From Paenibacillus sp. TCA20 (lineage in GTDB: Bacteria > Bacillota > Bacilli > Paenibacillales > Paenibacillaceae), in the NCBI RefSeq assembly GCF_000732325.1, contig NZ_BBIW01000001.1:124001-188000 (forward strand): a stretch of 64,000 nucleotides of DNA. Direction: 5' to 3'. Positions 51,358-61,018 of the stretch are shown in pieces. The first letter of the stretch is position 1; each line of letters opens with the position of its first letter. Made by a program: the position numbers and the translations under genes. A model generated the notes under the pieces. The model saw only the letters and a list, made by a program, of their open reading frames with translations. It had not been told where the DNA came from and did no database searches.

Positions 51358-52155
51358 TTATTCCATGCGCCACTCATCTTCCATAAGTCTGATCTTCTCG
51401 ATCTTCACTGCTCTGCCAGTGGACTCCTCCATCTCAACGACTACCGCGTGGAAATGCCACTTCCCTTCATCCACATTGAACCGAACCGGCAAGCCTGTCA
51501 GGAATTTCTGTAATACAGCATCCCGCTTCATGCCAAGTATGCCGTCTCTTGGGCCTACCATGCCAACGTCTGTAATAACCGCTGTTCCTTCTGGCAAGAT
51601 TCGCTCATCATTGCTTTGGACGTGTGTATGCGTCCCCACGACCATCGATGCTCTTCCGTCGAGATACCAGCCCATGGCAATCTTCTCCGAAGTGGCTTCA
51701 GCATGGAAGTCGACTAGAATGCACTTGTGCTTCTTCTTAAGCTCATCCACCAACTCATCTGCTTTGCGGAAGGGACAATCCAGCGGCGGCAAAAAGGTAC
51801 GGCCTTGAAGATTAACAATGGCTAGCTCTTTACCGTTAGCCTTGATGACGGCATGACCGTTGCCTGGAGTGGTGTTATCCGGAAAATTGGCAGGCCGAAT
51901 CAAACGCGGCTCATCCTCGATGAACTCGAAAATATCCCGATTATCCCATGTGTGATTCCCCATGGTGATGCCGTGAATTCCCCAATCGAAAAATTGTCTG
52001 GCGATCGCTTGAGTGATACCGCGGCCAGACGCTGCATTCTCACCATTGGCAATAATGATGTGAGGATTGTATTTCGATTTGAGATAAGGTAAATTCTCTT
52101 TCACTGCTGTACGACCAACGCTGCCTACAATGTCACCTATGAATAAAACTTTAAT
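51358..52155 (-). CDS. ymdB: YmdB-type metallophosphodiesterase with ATT start
   Basis: 265 aa from an ATT codon at 52155-52153, placed eight bases after AAGGAGG. Reading from there gives KVLFIGDIVGSVGR, the family's N-terminal metal-binding start (GDIVG). The next start-like codon (GTG at 52104) would remove it. Other motifs: ANGENAASGRG, GNHTWDNRD, DFHAEATSEK and VGTHTHVQ. YmdB hydrolyses 2',3'-cAMP-type cyclic nucleotides and controls biofilm versus motility in B. subtilis. ATT is a rare start codon; a change from ATG or a sequencing error is possible. Confidence 0.88.
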   Translation of the reverse strand: MKVLFIGDIVGSVGRTAVKENLPYLKSKYNPHIIIANGENAASGRGITQAIARQFFDWGIHGITMGNHTWDNRDIFEFIEDEPRLIRPANFPDNTTPGNGHAVIKANGKELAIVNLQGRTFLPPLDCPFRKADELVDELKKKHKCILVDFHAEATSEKIAMGWYLDGRASMVVGTHTHVQSNDERILPEGTAVITDVGMVGPRDGILGMKRDAVLQKFLTGLPVRFNVDEGKWHFHAVVVEMEESTGRAVKIEKIRLMEDEWRME

Positions 52156-52211
52156 GTGCGTTGCCTCCTTATTAACCCAATTAATAAATCAAGAATCATC
52201 TATGAATGAGA

Positions 52212-52238
52212 AAAGTGGCCGTTATCCGGCCACTTTCT
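52212..52238 (-). terminator. Terminator between rny and ymdB
   Basis: A 9-bp stem AAAGTGGCC/GGCCACTTT, minus-strand T-run TTTTC. Located about 36 bases after the rny stop and 57 bases before the ymdB start. Confidence 0.8.
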
Positions 52239-52273
52239 GACGTTCATTCTTATTCAAGGATTATGCATAATCC

Positions 52274-53821
52274 TTATTTCGCATATTCCACTGCACGTGT
52301 CTCTCTAAGGACCGTAACCTTGATGTGTCCAGGGTAATCCAGCTCATTCTCGATCATTTTGGAAATATCTCGAGCTAAGCGGAATGACTCTGCATCATCA
52401 ATCTTGTCCGGCTGAACCATAACACGAATCTCACGTCCAGCTTGAATCGCATATGATTTCTCAACACCTTCAAACGATTCTGAGATCGCTTCGAGCTTCT
52501 CCAGACGCTTGATGTAGGTTTCGAGCGTTTCACGACGTGCCCCTGGTCTTGCTGCTGACAGAGCGTCCGCTGCACCCACCAGCATCGCAATCACTGAAGT
52601 TGCTTCCGCATCTCCATGGTGAGAGGCAATACTGTTGATTACAACCGGATGTTCTTTGTATTTCTTCGCCAGCTCCACACCAATCTCCACGTGTGAGCCT
52701 TCCACTTCGTGATCCAGTGCTTTACCGATATCATGAAGGAGCCCGGCACGTTTAGCAAGCACGATATCCTCGCCAAGCTCTCCAGCCATAAGCCCTGTTA
52801 AATATGCGACTTCCATCGAATGCTTCAGTACGTTCTGTCCATAACTTGTACGGAATTTCAAACGGCCCAAAATTTTGATCAAATCCGGATGAAGACCATG
52901 TACTCCCACTTCGAAAGTAGCTTGTTCTCCATATTCACGAATACGTTCATCCACCTCTTTGCGAGACTTCTCAACCATCTCTTCAATTCGAGCTGGATGA
53001 ATACGTCCATCAGCCACCAATTTCTCCAAGGCGGTGCGGGCAATCTCACGGCGAATCGGATCAAATCCGGACAATATAACCGCTTCCGGTGTATCATCGA
53101 TAATGAGGTCAATCCCAGTAAGGGTTTCAAGAGCACGAATGTTACGGCCTTCACGACCGATAATACGGCCCTTCATTTCTTCGTTAGGCAGTGTTACAAC
53201 AGATACGGTTGTTTCCGCAACATGGTCTGCTGCACAACGCTGAATCGCCAAGGTAATAATTTCACGAGATTTCTTGTCAGCTTCTTCCTTCGCCTGCTGT
53301 TCAATCTCTTTAATCATCTGAGCTGTTTCCAGTCGAACCTCTTGCTCTACGTTAGATAAGATGATGCTTCTCGCATCCTCCATCGTCAGATTAGAGATTC
53401 GCTCAAGCTCAGTGACCTGACTCTTGTAGATCATTTCAATTTGTTGCTGTGTTTCATCAATACGTTTCTCTTTGTTGGCCACTTGTTCTTCTTTGCGTTC
53501 CAAGGACTCCATTTTTTTATCCAGCGACTCTTCCTTTTGCAACAATCGTCTTTCTTGTCGTTGAACTTCATTTCGACGCTCACGAATGTCTTTTTCAGCT
53601 TCGGTACGTACACGATGGACTTCGTCCTTTGCTTCCAGTACCGTTTCTTTCTTCAGCGCCTCTGCATCCTTTCTCGCATTCTCTACGATTTGGACAGCAG
53701 CTTCTTCCGCGCTAGAAATTTTAGCCTCAGCTAAAGATTTGCGAATAAAATATCCGGCAAGGAACCCAATAACCCCAGTAGCTAAAGCGGCAACAACGAG
53801 AATCAGGATGTCTACACCCAT
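52274..53821 (-). CDS. rny: Ribonuclease Y
   Basis: 515-aa endoribonuclease that starts mRNA decay at the membrane. N-terminal TM helix ([26 protein letters not shown]), a long coiled coil (about 30-210), a KH domain ([21 protein letters not shown] near 215-240) and an HD domain with [20 protein letters not shown] and ASHHGD. Start ATG 53821 after GGAGGTGAACATA; the frame open to 53968 gives a poor N-terminus. The upstream leader has a small hairpin close to the ribosome binding site. Confidence 0.95.
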   Translation of the reverse strand: MGVDILILVVAALATGVIGFLAGYFIRKSLAEAKISSAEEAAVQIVENARKDAEALKKETVLEAKDEVHRVRTEAEKDIRERRNEVQRQERRLLQKEESLDKKMESLERKEEQVANKEKRIDETQQQIEMIYKSQVTELERISNLTMEDARSIILSNVEQEVRLETAQMIKEIEQQAKEEADKKSREIITLAIQRCAADHVAETTVSVVTLPNEEMKGRIIGREGRNIRALETLTGIDLIIDDTPEAVILSGFDPIRREIARTALEKLVADGRIHPARIEEMVEKSRKEVDERIREYGEQATFEVGVHGLHPDLIKILGRLKFRTSYGQNVLKHSMEVAYLTGLMAGELGEDIVLAKRAGLLHDIGKALDHEVEGSHVEIGVELAKKYKEHPVVINSIASHHGDAEATSVIAMLVGAADALSAARPGARRETLETYIKRLEKLEAISESFEGVEKSYAIQAGREIRVMVQPDKIDDAESFRLARDISKMIENELDYPGHIKVTVLRETRAVEYAK

Positions 53822-54144
53822 TATGTTCACCTCCTCGTTGATTCCTCCAAGGGATTTCTCCTTGGGATATTTGCAATTGTTGTGTTCAAATCTTACACAT
53901 TTTACAAAAATAAAAATGGAAACGGTCGCAATCACCGTCTTCTTGTTGTACACGCAGGGCATGTACATATTACCATCGACAAAAGCAATGGTCTTACATC
54001 ATTAAACGAGTGGACCATACGAAGGTCGAACAAAGGATTTTTTTGGAAGGAAAAAATACTTATTCGCATATGGGACTCATGTACATTTTAGTATTCGTGT
54101 TAAGAAATTGTCAAGAGAATGCGCTTTTTATGCTATGGACCTTC
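53822..54144 (-). promoter_or_regulatory. Promoter and leader of rny
   Basis: 323 bases without a gene. Minus-strand -35 TTGACA (54109-54114) and -10 TAAAAT (54085-54090), spacing 18. A leader of about 255 bases follows. Near its end CCAAGG/CCTTGG form a short hairpin at about 53848-53867, just before the ribosome binding site. ORFs of 60-70 codons in this stretch on the plus strand have no ribosome binding site and are not believed. Confidence 0.6.
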
Positions 54145-54882
54145 TTAGTCCAATATATCCTCTTCATCGACTTCCCCTGTATACTCATCCGTATACTGTG
54201 ATTGAAGCTGCCCTATTACCTTCCTTGTTACCTCTCCAGAATATCCACGGCGCATTAAGAAGGGGTAGGTTTTACGCTTCTTCTCGAGCACATCCCCTTT
54301 AATCTGATCCCACTTCTTCCGTCCAGCAGTCATCGCGCTGTCCCATTCTTCCTCAACACTGACTTCTCCAAGAGCAAGCTGAATATGTTCTTTGGCTATT
54401 CCTTTCTGCCGAAGCTCCTGCCCTACCCACAGTTTCCCCTTTCGGTGGTTGGAAATACGCTGTATGGCCCATTCTTTTGCGTAGAATGCGTCATCAATCA
54501 GCCTCTCTCGCTCCAACCTTGATAATACCTCTTCAATTATTGAGTCCACATATTCCTTTTGCTTCAGCTTCTGTGCCATCTCGTGCCTTGTCCGCGGCTT
54601 CCGTTCAAGGAATTTTAGACTTTGTACATAAGCTCGCTGCTTCTCATCAGCTATAACAATTTCTTCAAGCTCCGTCTTGTGAAATGAATTCCCCTTGATC
54701 ATTCGGTATTTGATCATTACGTCTTCTAATACAGACAACTCATACGGACCAAACGATATCATATACCTCGCTTCACGCCCTCGCAGCTTCTCCACTCGAG
54801 TGATCTCTAGTGATTCATTAGGAAAATGGGAGACACCCTGCTCTATGTCCTGGTTCATATCCTGCTCGTAATTGTCATTCAT
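54145..54882 (-). CDS. recX: RecX regulatory protein
   Basis: 245-aa RecX: three-helix repeats with FLERKPRTRHEMAQKLKQKEY, EEVLSRLERERLIDDAFYAKEW, GKLWVGQELRQKGIAKEHIQLALG and a C-terminal DQIKGDVLEKKRKTYPFLMRRGY. It binds RecA filaments and limits or modulates recombination. Located just after recA on the same strand, with a terminator between. Start ATG at 54882. The C-terminal acidic tail is longer than usual (DEYTGEVDEEDILD). Confidence 0.92.
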   Translation of the reverse strand: MNDNYEQDMNQDIEQGVSHFPNESLEITRVEKLRGREARYMISFGPYELSVLEDVMIKYRMIKGNSFHKTELEEIVIADEKQRAYVQSLKFLERKPRTRHEMAQKLKQKEYVDSIIEEVLSRLERERLIDDAFYAKEWAIQRISNHRKGKLWVGQELRQKGIAKEHIQLALGEVSVEEEWDSAMTAGRKKWDQIKGDVLEKKRKTYPFLMRRGYSGEVTRKVIGQLQSQYTDEYTGEVDEEDILD

Positions 54883-54946
54883 CCTGTGTCTCTCACTTCC
54901 CTCATTACTAAATTTGTGGTGTATCTGTATAACTAGACAAAAAACC

Positions 54947-54970
54947 GCAGATCAAAGTGAGCTGCGGTTT
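54947..54970 (-). terminator. Terminator after recA
   Basis: 8-bp stem AACCGCAG/CTGCGGTT with a one-base offset loop of about 10 bases, followed by TTTTTTG on the minus strand. It lies between recA and recX. Confidence 0.85.
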
Positions 54971-54992
54971 ACAGAAAATCAAAAGAATACTT

Positions 54993-56054
54993 TTATTCTA
55001 TTTCGAACAATTCCTGTTCTTCTTCAGCTTCCTTCGCTTTCTCAGCATCAGACTGAGCTGGAACCGTCGTTGTTAAGTTGCTTGCTTCACGCACTTTCAG
55101 CTCAATAGTTTGTGTAAGCTCAGGATTCTCCTTCAAGAACTGCTTCGAATTCTCACGTCCTTGGCCTAAACGGTCACCGTTATAGGAATACCACGCACCA
55201 CTCTTATCCACGATGTTGTATTCTGTGGCGATGTCGAGCAAACTTCCTTCTCTGGAAATTCCTTCACCATACATAATATCAACTTCTGCTTGCTTAAATG
55301 GAGGAGCAACCTTATTCTTCACGACCTTAATCCGAGTCCGGTTCCCGACAACATCGTTCCCCATCTTGATGCTCTCTACACGGCGTACGTCAAGACGTAC
55401 AGTGGAGTAGAACTTAAGAGCACGACCACCAGGAGTCGTCTCTGGGTTACCAAACATGATGCCGACTTTCTCACGAAGCTGATTAATAAAGATCGCGATC
55501 GTCTTGGATTTGCTGATCGCACCAGACAGCTTACGAAGAGCTTGAGACATCAGACGTGCTTGAAGACCAACGTGGGAATCGCCCATATCGCCTTCAATCT
55601 CTGCCTTTGGCACGAGTGCAGCTACAGAGTCAATAATAACGATATCAACCGCGCCACTTCTTACGAGCGCCTCTGCAATCTCTAGACCTTGCTCACCTGT
55701 GTCAGGCTGGGACAACAGCAATTCATCAATGTTAACGCCAAGCTTTCTAGCGTATTGCGGATCAAGAGCATGCTCTGCATCGATAAATGCAGCTTGTCCA
55801 CCTTGCTTCTGTACTTCAGCAATAGCATGAAGTGCAACGGTTGTTTTACCAGAAGATTCAGGTCCATATATTTCAATAATCCGGCCTCTAGGGAAACCGC
55901 CGGTTCCTAGTGCAATATCCAAAGCAATTGATCCACTGGGTACAATTTCGACTTGCATGTGAGTTGATTCACCCAGTTTCATAATTGAACCTTTACCAAA
56001 TTGCTTCTCTATTTGACGGAGCGCCATATCCAGCGCAGCACGACGATCTGACAA
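54993..56054 (-). CDS. recA: Recombinase RecA
   Basis: 353 aa from the TTG at 56054 (matching the B. subtilis start SDRQAALDMAL); the GTG at 56063 would abut the AAGGA site. Walker [10 protein letters not shown], Walker [12 protein letters not shown], loop L2 [14 protein letters not shown], and the C-terminal acidic tail ([11 protein letters not shown]). It forms filaments on single-strand DNA for recombination and SOS induction. Preceded by a LexA-like box and a good promoter. Confidence 0.96.
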   Translation of the reverse strand: MSDRRAALDMALRQIEKQFGKGSIMKLGESTHMQVEIVPSGSIALDIALGTGGFPRGRIIEIYGPESSGKTTVALHAIAEVQKQGGQAAFIDAEHALDPQYARKLGVNIDELLLSQPDTGEQGLEIAEALVRSGAVDIVIIDSVAALVPKAEIEGDMGDSHVGLQARLMSQALRKLSGAISKSKTIAIFINQLREKVGIMFGNPETTPGGRALKFYSTVRLDVRRVESIKMGNDVVGNRTRIKVVKNKVAPPFKQAEVDIMYGEGISREGSLLDIATEYNIVDKSGAWYSYNGDRLGQGRENSKQFLKENPELTQTIELKVREASNLTTTVPAQSDAEKAKEAEEEQELFEIE

Positions 56055-56085
56055 TAAACTCACATCCTTCTTTGTTTATAAGTAT

Positions 56086-56138
56086 ATGATACTCTCTTTA
56101 TGGTCGTTTGCCAAGCATTTTTTGAGAACATACATTCG
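56086..56138 (-). promoter_or_regulatory. recA promoter with LexA (SOS) box
   Basis: Minus strand: LexA-like CGAATGTATGTTCT at 56125-56138 (two changes from CGAAC-N4-GTTCG), then -35 TTGGCA (56109-56114), 17 bases, -10 TATCAT (56086-56091). The box touches the -35 side, where a repressor could block RNA polymerase. Confidence 0.8.
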
Positions 56139-56202
56139 GTTTTTTTTGGAGGAGCGGGCGCCCACCTGTCTCTCTCTGACTTTCATATTTGAATAATGAA
56201 AT

Positions 56203-56247
56203 AAAAAAGGAAGAACCACCGCAAAACGAGTTCGCTTCGGTTCTTCC
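56203..56247 (-). terminator. Terminator after cinA
   Basis: 9-bp stem GGAAGAACC (56209-56217) with GGTTCTTCC (56239-56247), followed by TTTTTT on the minus strand. Confidence 0.85.
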
Positions 56248-56313
56248 GATATATACAGTATACTGCTTCCCTCGCTGATCGTCAAACGGTTAGAACACCA
56301 GTCTACCGTAGTG

Positions 56314-57579
56314 TCAATCCAGCTTCTCGTTCTCAACAAGCTTACGCCATAAACGGTACAGCAGCGTTTTGGCTGAACGAATACGAATGGTTTCCCGGTT
56401 GCCGCTCAAGTTAAGCTCGTGGATCTCAGTTTCTCCCCCACGCTCCGCTATGCCGATATATACAAGGCCAACTTTCTTGCGCTCTGAATAACCAGGGCCA
56501 GCTACTCCCGTAACCGCCAATCCATAATCAGCATCGGTTATCATCCGGACCTGCTCTGCAAGCACTTTAGCCACTTCGGGGCTAACCGCGCCAGGAGCAT
56601 CCTCCCCTTCTAAATATGCATGGGGAACATTCAGCAGCTTCTCCTTCATTTCATTTGTATAGCACACGATCCCGCCACGAAGCATGGTCCCGCTCCCCGG
56701 TATGGATGTCAGCAGCTCCATGAGCAGGCCGCCTGTACAGCTCTCTGCAGCCCCCAGGGTCAGTTCACGGTCCGCCATCATCTCTACAATGACATGTTCA
56801 ATAGGAATATCATGGCTTGCATACAAATGCTCTGGCAGACGCTGTTGAATCTGCACTTCAAGCTCATTCAACTTGACCATGGCTTCACTTTCGCTTCCGG
56901 CTTTGGTAGAGATACGAACCGTCACTTCACCTTCTCCAGCATAAGGAGCAATCGTCGGATCGGTCTGTGCCGAAATAAGATCCTTCAGCTTATCCTCCAG
57001 CATAGATTCACCGATCCCCGCAAACTTCAGCATTTTAGAGTAGATTGGCATCTCGCCGGTAAGCGCATGCTGCTGAAGCCATGGTACAGCATGATCTGAG
57101 AACATAGGTTTCAACTCTTTAGGAGGTCCCGGCAAAATAATATAATAATGATCATCTTGAAATATCGCATTTCCGAGAGCAAGCCCTGTCTCGTTCGTAA
57201 GGGGAGTGGCCCCTTCTATTAATGTCGCTTGACGCTTATTGTTCTCGGTCATCAGCGTTCCGCGGCTCGTAAACATTTGCTCAATCTTATCCAGAGACCG
57301 CTGTTCAATATGAAGCTCTCTGCCCAGAAGCTCAGCTACAACATCTTTTGTAATATCATCCTGTGTCGGACCAATTCCGCCCGAGAAAATAATGATATCG
57401 GCTCGGCTTTGTGCCGTCTCAATCGACTGCTTCATCCGCAGCGCATTATCACCAACCACTGTTTGAAAATAGACATCAATACCGATCGCGGCCAGCTCTT
57501 TAGATAAAAATTGCGCGTTCGTATTTACAATTTGCCCAAGCAACAGCTCCGTGCCTACTGCAATAATTTCTGCTTTCAT
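56314..57579 (-). CDS. cinA: CinA-like protein (nicotinamide-nucleotide amidase type)
   Basis: 421 aa. N-terminal MoCF-binding domain (VGTELLLGQIVNTNAQFLSKELA, FSGGIGPTQDDITKD) and C-terminal CinA domain (TLGAAESCTGGLLMELLTSIPGSGTMLRGGIVCYTNE, VTGVAGPGYSERKKVGLVYIG). CinA has been linked to competence and to NMN deamidation. Located just upstream of recA, the usual competence-linked arrangement. Good start ATG at 57579. Confidence 0.93.
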   Translation of the reverse strand: MKAEIIAVGTELLLGQIVNTNAQFLSKELAAIGIDVYFQTVVGDNALRMKQSIETAQSRADIIIFSGGIGPTQDDITKDVVAELLGRELHIEQRSLDKIEQMFTSRGTLMTENNKRQATLIEGATPLTNETGLALGNAIFQDDHYYIILPGPPKELKPMFSDHAVPWLQQHALTGEMPIYSKMLKFAGIGESMLEDKLKDLISAQTDPTIAPYAGEGEVTVRISTKAGSESEAMVKLNELEVQIQQRLPEHLYASHDIPIEHVIVEMMADRELTLGAAESCTGGLLMELLTSIPGSGTMLRGGIVCYTNEMKEKLLNVPHAYLEGEDAPGAVSPEVAKVLAEQVRMITDADYGLAVTGVAGPGYSERKKVGLVYIGIAERGGETEIHELNLSGNRETIRIRSAKTLLYRLWRKLVENEKLD

Positions 57580-57669
57580 AACGATGCCCCCATTTCCACT
57601 GTGTCGGATAGCTTCTATATTAGAAGCCGCTTCTTGGATTCATGATTACAACTTTGAATAAAATTTTCA

Positions 57670-57699
57670 AAAAAAGCAATAGGATCACCTATTGCTTTT
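57670..57699 (-). terminator. Terminator after pgsA
   Basis: Perfect 12-bp stem AAAAGCAATAGG/CCTATTGCTTTT with loop ATCA, followed by more T residues. Confidence 0.9.
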
Positions 57700-57707
57700 G
57701 TCATTTA

Positions 57708-58256
57708 TTACGCTCTGGACTGGGTTAGCAGATGCTTGTTCTTCACGAAATAATCAATACCTGAGTATATCGTAATCAAGGTTGCCAGCCATATTAATAT
57801 GGTATCCATCGGTATTCCGATAAAGGCAAACGGGAAATTGTTCAGCAGCAGCAGCGAGATGGCCACGATTTGAACAATGGTTTTGATCTTTCCCCAAGCG
57901 CTCGCAGCAACGACAGAGCCGTCAAGCAGAGCGATCTGTCGAAGACCTGTAACGGCAAACTCTCTGCTCACAATAACAACGGCAATCCACGAAGGAATGC
58001 TCCCCATCTCCACCAGAGATACGAGCACCGCAGTAATAAGGAGCTTGTCTGCAAGTGGATCGAGAAGCTTGCCCAGGTTAGTAACAAGGTTATGCTTTCG
58101 GGCTATATATCCATCAATACCATCCGTGCTTGCCGCAATAATAAATATAATCGCTCCAATGAGCTGGTTGTACGGCAATGTATAATCCCCGATCTGAATC
58201 GGTGATGGATACATATCAAAATCAACAAGCAAGAACACCATCATGACCGGAATCAT
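57708..58256 (-). CDS. pgsA: CDP-diacylglycerol-glycerol-3-phosphate phosphatidyltransferase, start region disrupted
   Basis: 182-aa frame from ATG 58256, coding a CDP-alcohol phosphatidyltransferase with 4-5 TM helices. The family motif D-G-x2-A-R-x8-G-x3-D-x3-D is present as DGIDGYIARKHNLVTNLGKLLDPLADK. It makes phosphatidylglycerophosphate for membrane lipids. The frame upstream of this ATG also reads family sequence (NLPNRITLARIF) back to 58292, and there a TAG stops it, eight bases after a T8 run that follows GGGGAGG. A normal start would be expected at that point; one T is probably missing (TTAGAAT for TTATGAAT). The gene is essential in Bacillus, so the sequence is likely wrong, or an internal start is used. 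Confidence 0.8.
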   Translation of the reverse strand: MIPVMMVFLLVDFDMYPSPIQIGDYTLPYNQLIGAIIFIIAASTDGIDGYIARKHNLVTNLGKLLDPLADKLLITAVLVSLVEMGSIPSWIAVVIVSREFAVTGLRQIALLDGSVVAASAWGKIKTIVQIVAISLLLLNNFPFAFIGIPMDTILIWLATLITIYSGIDYFVKNKHLLTQSRA

Positions 58257-58529
58257 AAAAATTCTTGCCAGTGTAATCCGGTTAGGTAAATTCTAAAAAA
58301 AAGCGCCTCCCCTTTACATCGTACTATTAGGAACAAGCATCTTCCTGCTCCAAGTCTTTTTTGCCTGAGATATGTAATATTAATAACAAACATTCGTGTC
58401 TTTATAAGTCCCCACCGAGTATATTATACCCCAATTTACATGTCAAAAAAGACATACGTTAAGAGGAACGCAATTGAACAGCATCATTTGCATCATTTAC
58501 ATAGGCGATAGCGTAACAGGAACAGCCGT

Positions 58530-59021
58530 TTACTTCATATTCGTAAATTGCAGATCCAATGGAAGATCACTTGAACGCAGCAATTGAATAATCGCTTGAA
58601 GATCATTTTTACTCTTTCCGGTTACACGGATTTGATCTCCTTGAATCTGGCTCTTCACCTTCAGTTTGGAATCACGAATCAGAATATTAATCTTCTTCGC
58701 ATTATCCTGGTCAATCCCCTGTTTGAAGCCAAGACGTTGTCTTACCGTTCCCATCGAAGCAGGCTCTATCTTGCCGTAATCCAAATTTTTGAGAGGCAGA
58801 CCTCTCTTCACCATCTTGGATTGCAGTACATCAATTACTGCATTTAGCTTATATTCATCGTCCGAAACAATGATGAGTGCGTCCTTCTCAATCTTCAGGC
58901 TGCTCTTGCTTCCCTTAAAATCATAACGACTCCCTATTTCCTTCTCTGCTTGTGTAACTGCGTTCGTTAATTCTGCCAAGTCGAGTTTGGATACAATATC
59001 AAATGAACTTTCTGAACTCAT
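58530..59021 (-). CDS. YajQ-family nucleotide-binding protein
   Basis: 163-aa UPF0234/YajQ protein with two ferredoxin-like domains: [55 protein letters not shown] and [40 protein letters not shown]. Members bind RNA, or cyclic-di-GMP in one described case. RBS AGGGAAGTGTTTTTAAC. Inserted between rodZ and pgsA here, where B. subtilis has none. Confidence 0.92.
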   Translation of the reverse strand: MSSESSFDIVSKLDLAELTNAVTQAEKEIGSRYDFKGSKSSLKIEKDALIIVSDDEYKLNAVIDVLQSKMVKRGLPLKNLDYGKIEPASMGTVRQRLGFKQGIDQDNAKKINILIRDSKLKVKSQIQGDQIRVTGKSKNDLQAIIQLLRSSDLPLDLQFTNMK

Positions 59022-59134
59022 GTTAAAAACACTTCCCTTCGATGTAATTTGACCTTGTGTACCATTATATTAAAACAATACATGTGAAGTCTAATCATGG
59101 CGTTTAAGGTATGTCCTACACGATATCTCGTAAA

Positions 59135-59164
59135 AACATGTACAGCGAATGCGCTGTACATGTT
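59135..59164 (-). terminator. Terminator after rodZ
   Basis: Perfect 13-bp stem AACATGTACAGCG/CGCTGTACATGTT with a 4-base loop, followed by TTTT on the minus strand. Confidence 0.9.
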
Positions 59165-59178
59165 CGATGAGACCTATT

Positions 59179-60174
59179 TTATTGACCGTCTTCAGAGCCC
59201 GGTTCACTATCGCTGTTCGTACCATCTTGTGTTGAACCCGTATTTTCGCCTTCAGCTAGCTGAAGTAAAATACGATTCGTTGTCTTGCCGTCCGTCACCA
59301 CTTGACCATTTACAGTGATTTCTGTCGCTGGGGCATAGCCTGACTTAATGTACATCCCTTCCGAGGTCAACTCGAAGCTATGATTGTCTCCAGCAGCCGT
59401 TAAGCCAGACACTAGCTGCTCACCACTTGAATTCTGACCATTGTACATCTCGAGCCAGCTCTCACCAGAAGCCTTAACTTCAACGGTAATTGGTTCTTCC
59501 GCACTTCCGCCGGTCACATCAAAAATGGTAATGTTGCCTGAAGTGCCGCTCTCTGTAACGGTCACGGGAACATCCTCTACAGGTTCTTCGTCCACAGGTT
59601 CTTCTTCCTGGCCTGTCCCTTCTTCAGGTGCTGTTGCGTCTGGATTCTCCTCACCGTTCGGATCGCCACCGCCTACTTCAGATCCAGGATCTTCCGCATC
59701 TTCACCAGCATCTGGCTCAGGTGTAGTCGTTGAAGGCTGGTTATCCGTTTGTTCTGTAGATGGCTCGTTTGAATCATCTGCCTGATTCAGGTTAGGCACC
59801 CAATAGATATAAATAAGAACCAAAATTAAGAATAAAAAAGTCCATGGCAGCACAATAGACAGCCATTTATTGTTCCGTTCTGCTTGCGGACGGCTGGAAC
59901 GCTTCTGCATGACAGGTTCCATGGTGGCTTCCTGCTCCGCAGCAGGAACATCCTTCTTGTGACCCTCCAGCAGCTCCTCAGGATTCAAGCCCACCGTCTC
60001 TGCATAGGTTTTAATAAACGCCCGCACATAGAAGCTGCCTGGCAGCACTTTGTAGTCACCCGATTCAATCGCTTCGAGATACCTTTTTCTAATCTTAGTC
60101 ATCTCTTGAACGTCATCAAGACTCAATCCTTTTTGCAGCCGGGCCTCCTTCAACTGCTGACCCAGTTCAGACAT
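59179..60174 (-). CDS. rodZ: RodZ-like cell-shape protein (YmfM/DUF4115)
   Basis: 331 aa. N-terminal helix-turn-helix of the HTH_25 type (GLSLDDVQEMTKIRKRYLEAIESGDYKVLPGSFYVRAFIKTYAE, residues 15-60), one TM helix (WLSIVLPWTFLFLILVLIYIYWV near 103-126), a long acidic Glu/Asp/Pro/Thr linker and a C-terminal DUF4115 beta domain (ITVEVKASGESWLEMYN). RodZ links MreB to cell-wall growth. Same operon context as B. subtilis ymfM. Confidence 0.92.
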   Translation of the reverse strand: MSELGQQLKEARLQKGLSLDDVQEMTKIRKRYLEAIESGDYKVLPGSFYVRAFIKTYAETVGLNPEELLEGHKKDVPAAEQEATMEPVMQKRSSRPQAERNNKWLSIVLPWTFLFLILVLIYIYWVPNLNQADDSNEPSTEQTDNQPSTTTPEPDAGEDAEDPGSEVGGGDPNGEENPDATAPEEGTGQEEEPVDEEPVEDVPVTVTESGTSGNITIFDVTGGSAEEPITVEVKASGESWLEMYNGQNSSGEQLVSGLTAAGDNHSFELTSEGMYIKSGYAPATEITVNGQVVTDGKTTNRILLQLAEGENTGSTQDGTNSDSEPGSEDGQ

Positions 60175-60250
60175 GCCAATTCCTCCTCATTCTTTCGTAT
60201 TCGCTAAGATGCATGTATATAAACACATTTCTTTAAATTGTCATTTAATC

Positions 60251-61018
60251 TTATAGATCGTCTGTATAATTTGCAGTAAATGTATCATATAAAATCTCTT
60301 CATCCGGATTATTCCGAAGCTCAATAATAATATCAAAATCATTGTAGTCATATTCAGATTCCTGAACAAAAATGTCAGGATGCTCAATAACCTTGGTGCT
60401 CGGCATATTCATAATTTCCTGCAGGAGATTATAATGCTTTTCATTAGATCTTATTGTGCTCACAATACCATCAATGATAAATACATTGTTCGGATTCATC
60501 TCGTCCTCCGACATTTGACTTCTAATCGTTTGACGAAGGAGCGTAGAAGAAACAAACGTCCATCTCTTCATTGCACAGACACTGCCAGCAATAATGGATT
60601 CCGTCTTGCCCACTCGCGGCATTCCGCGAAGACCAATGACTTGATTACCCTCTCTCTTGAATACTTCACCCAAAAAGTCCACAAGCAGTCCCAGCTCATC
60701 ACGGGTAAAACGGAACGTCTTACGATCATCCGAATCGCGATCGATATATCTGCCGTGACGCACGGCCAGAATGTCAACAAGTCGCGGAGCACGGAGCGCT
60801 GTCACCGTAATATTGTTAACCTTCTTGAGCATTTCTCCAAGAAGCTTTATTTTCTCATCGTCGTCGGATTCAAGAAGCATACCCCTTGTCTTGCCCTCGA
60901 CTCCGTTTATTGTCAAAATGTTCACTTCGAGCATACCCAGCATGGAAGCAATGTCACCTAATAGACCGGGTCTGTTCTTATGTATTTTATATTCCATATA
61001 CCACTGTTTGTACTCCAT
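60251..61018 (-). CDS. ymfK: DUF3388 protein (YmfK-like)
   Basis: 255 aa. N-terminal ACT-like domain (EYKIHKNRPGLLGDIASMLGMLEVNILTINGVEGKTRGMLL, residues 7-60) and a C-terminal part with a P-loop-like GLRGMPRVGKTES near 133-145. This is the DUF3388 family of the ymf cluster; function unknown. Start ATG with GAGGTGTTTAA upstream. The gene order is the same as in Bacillus. Confidence 0.88.
   Translation of the reverse strand: MEYKQWYMEYKIHKNRPGLLGDIASMLGMLEVNILTINGVEGKTRGMLLESDDDEKIKLLGEMLKKVNNITVTALRAPRLVDILAVRHGRYIDRDSDDRKTFRFTRDELGLLVDFLGEVFKREGNQVIGLRGMPRVGKTESIIAGSVCAMKRWTFVSSTLLRQTIRSQMSEDEMNPNNVFIIDGIVSTIRSNEKHYNLLQEIMNMPSTKVIEHPDIFVQESEYDYNDFDIIIELRNNPDEEILYDTFTANYTDDL

Noticed and set aside
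54010..54302. Plus-strand open frames between rny and recX
   Set aside because: No ribosome binding sites or family pattern; they lie in the rny promoter and the recX coding strand shadow.
58410..58460. TATAAT with TTGACA nearby, upstream of pgsA
   Set aside because: The spacing between the two hexamers is only 12 bases, so it is not a normal promoter pair; the -10 alone is not enough.
59441..59785. Ser/Gly-rich open frame opposite rodZ
   Set aside because: It is the complement of the acidic Glu/Asp/Pro linker and has no start signals.
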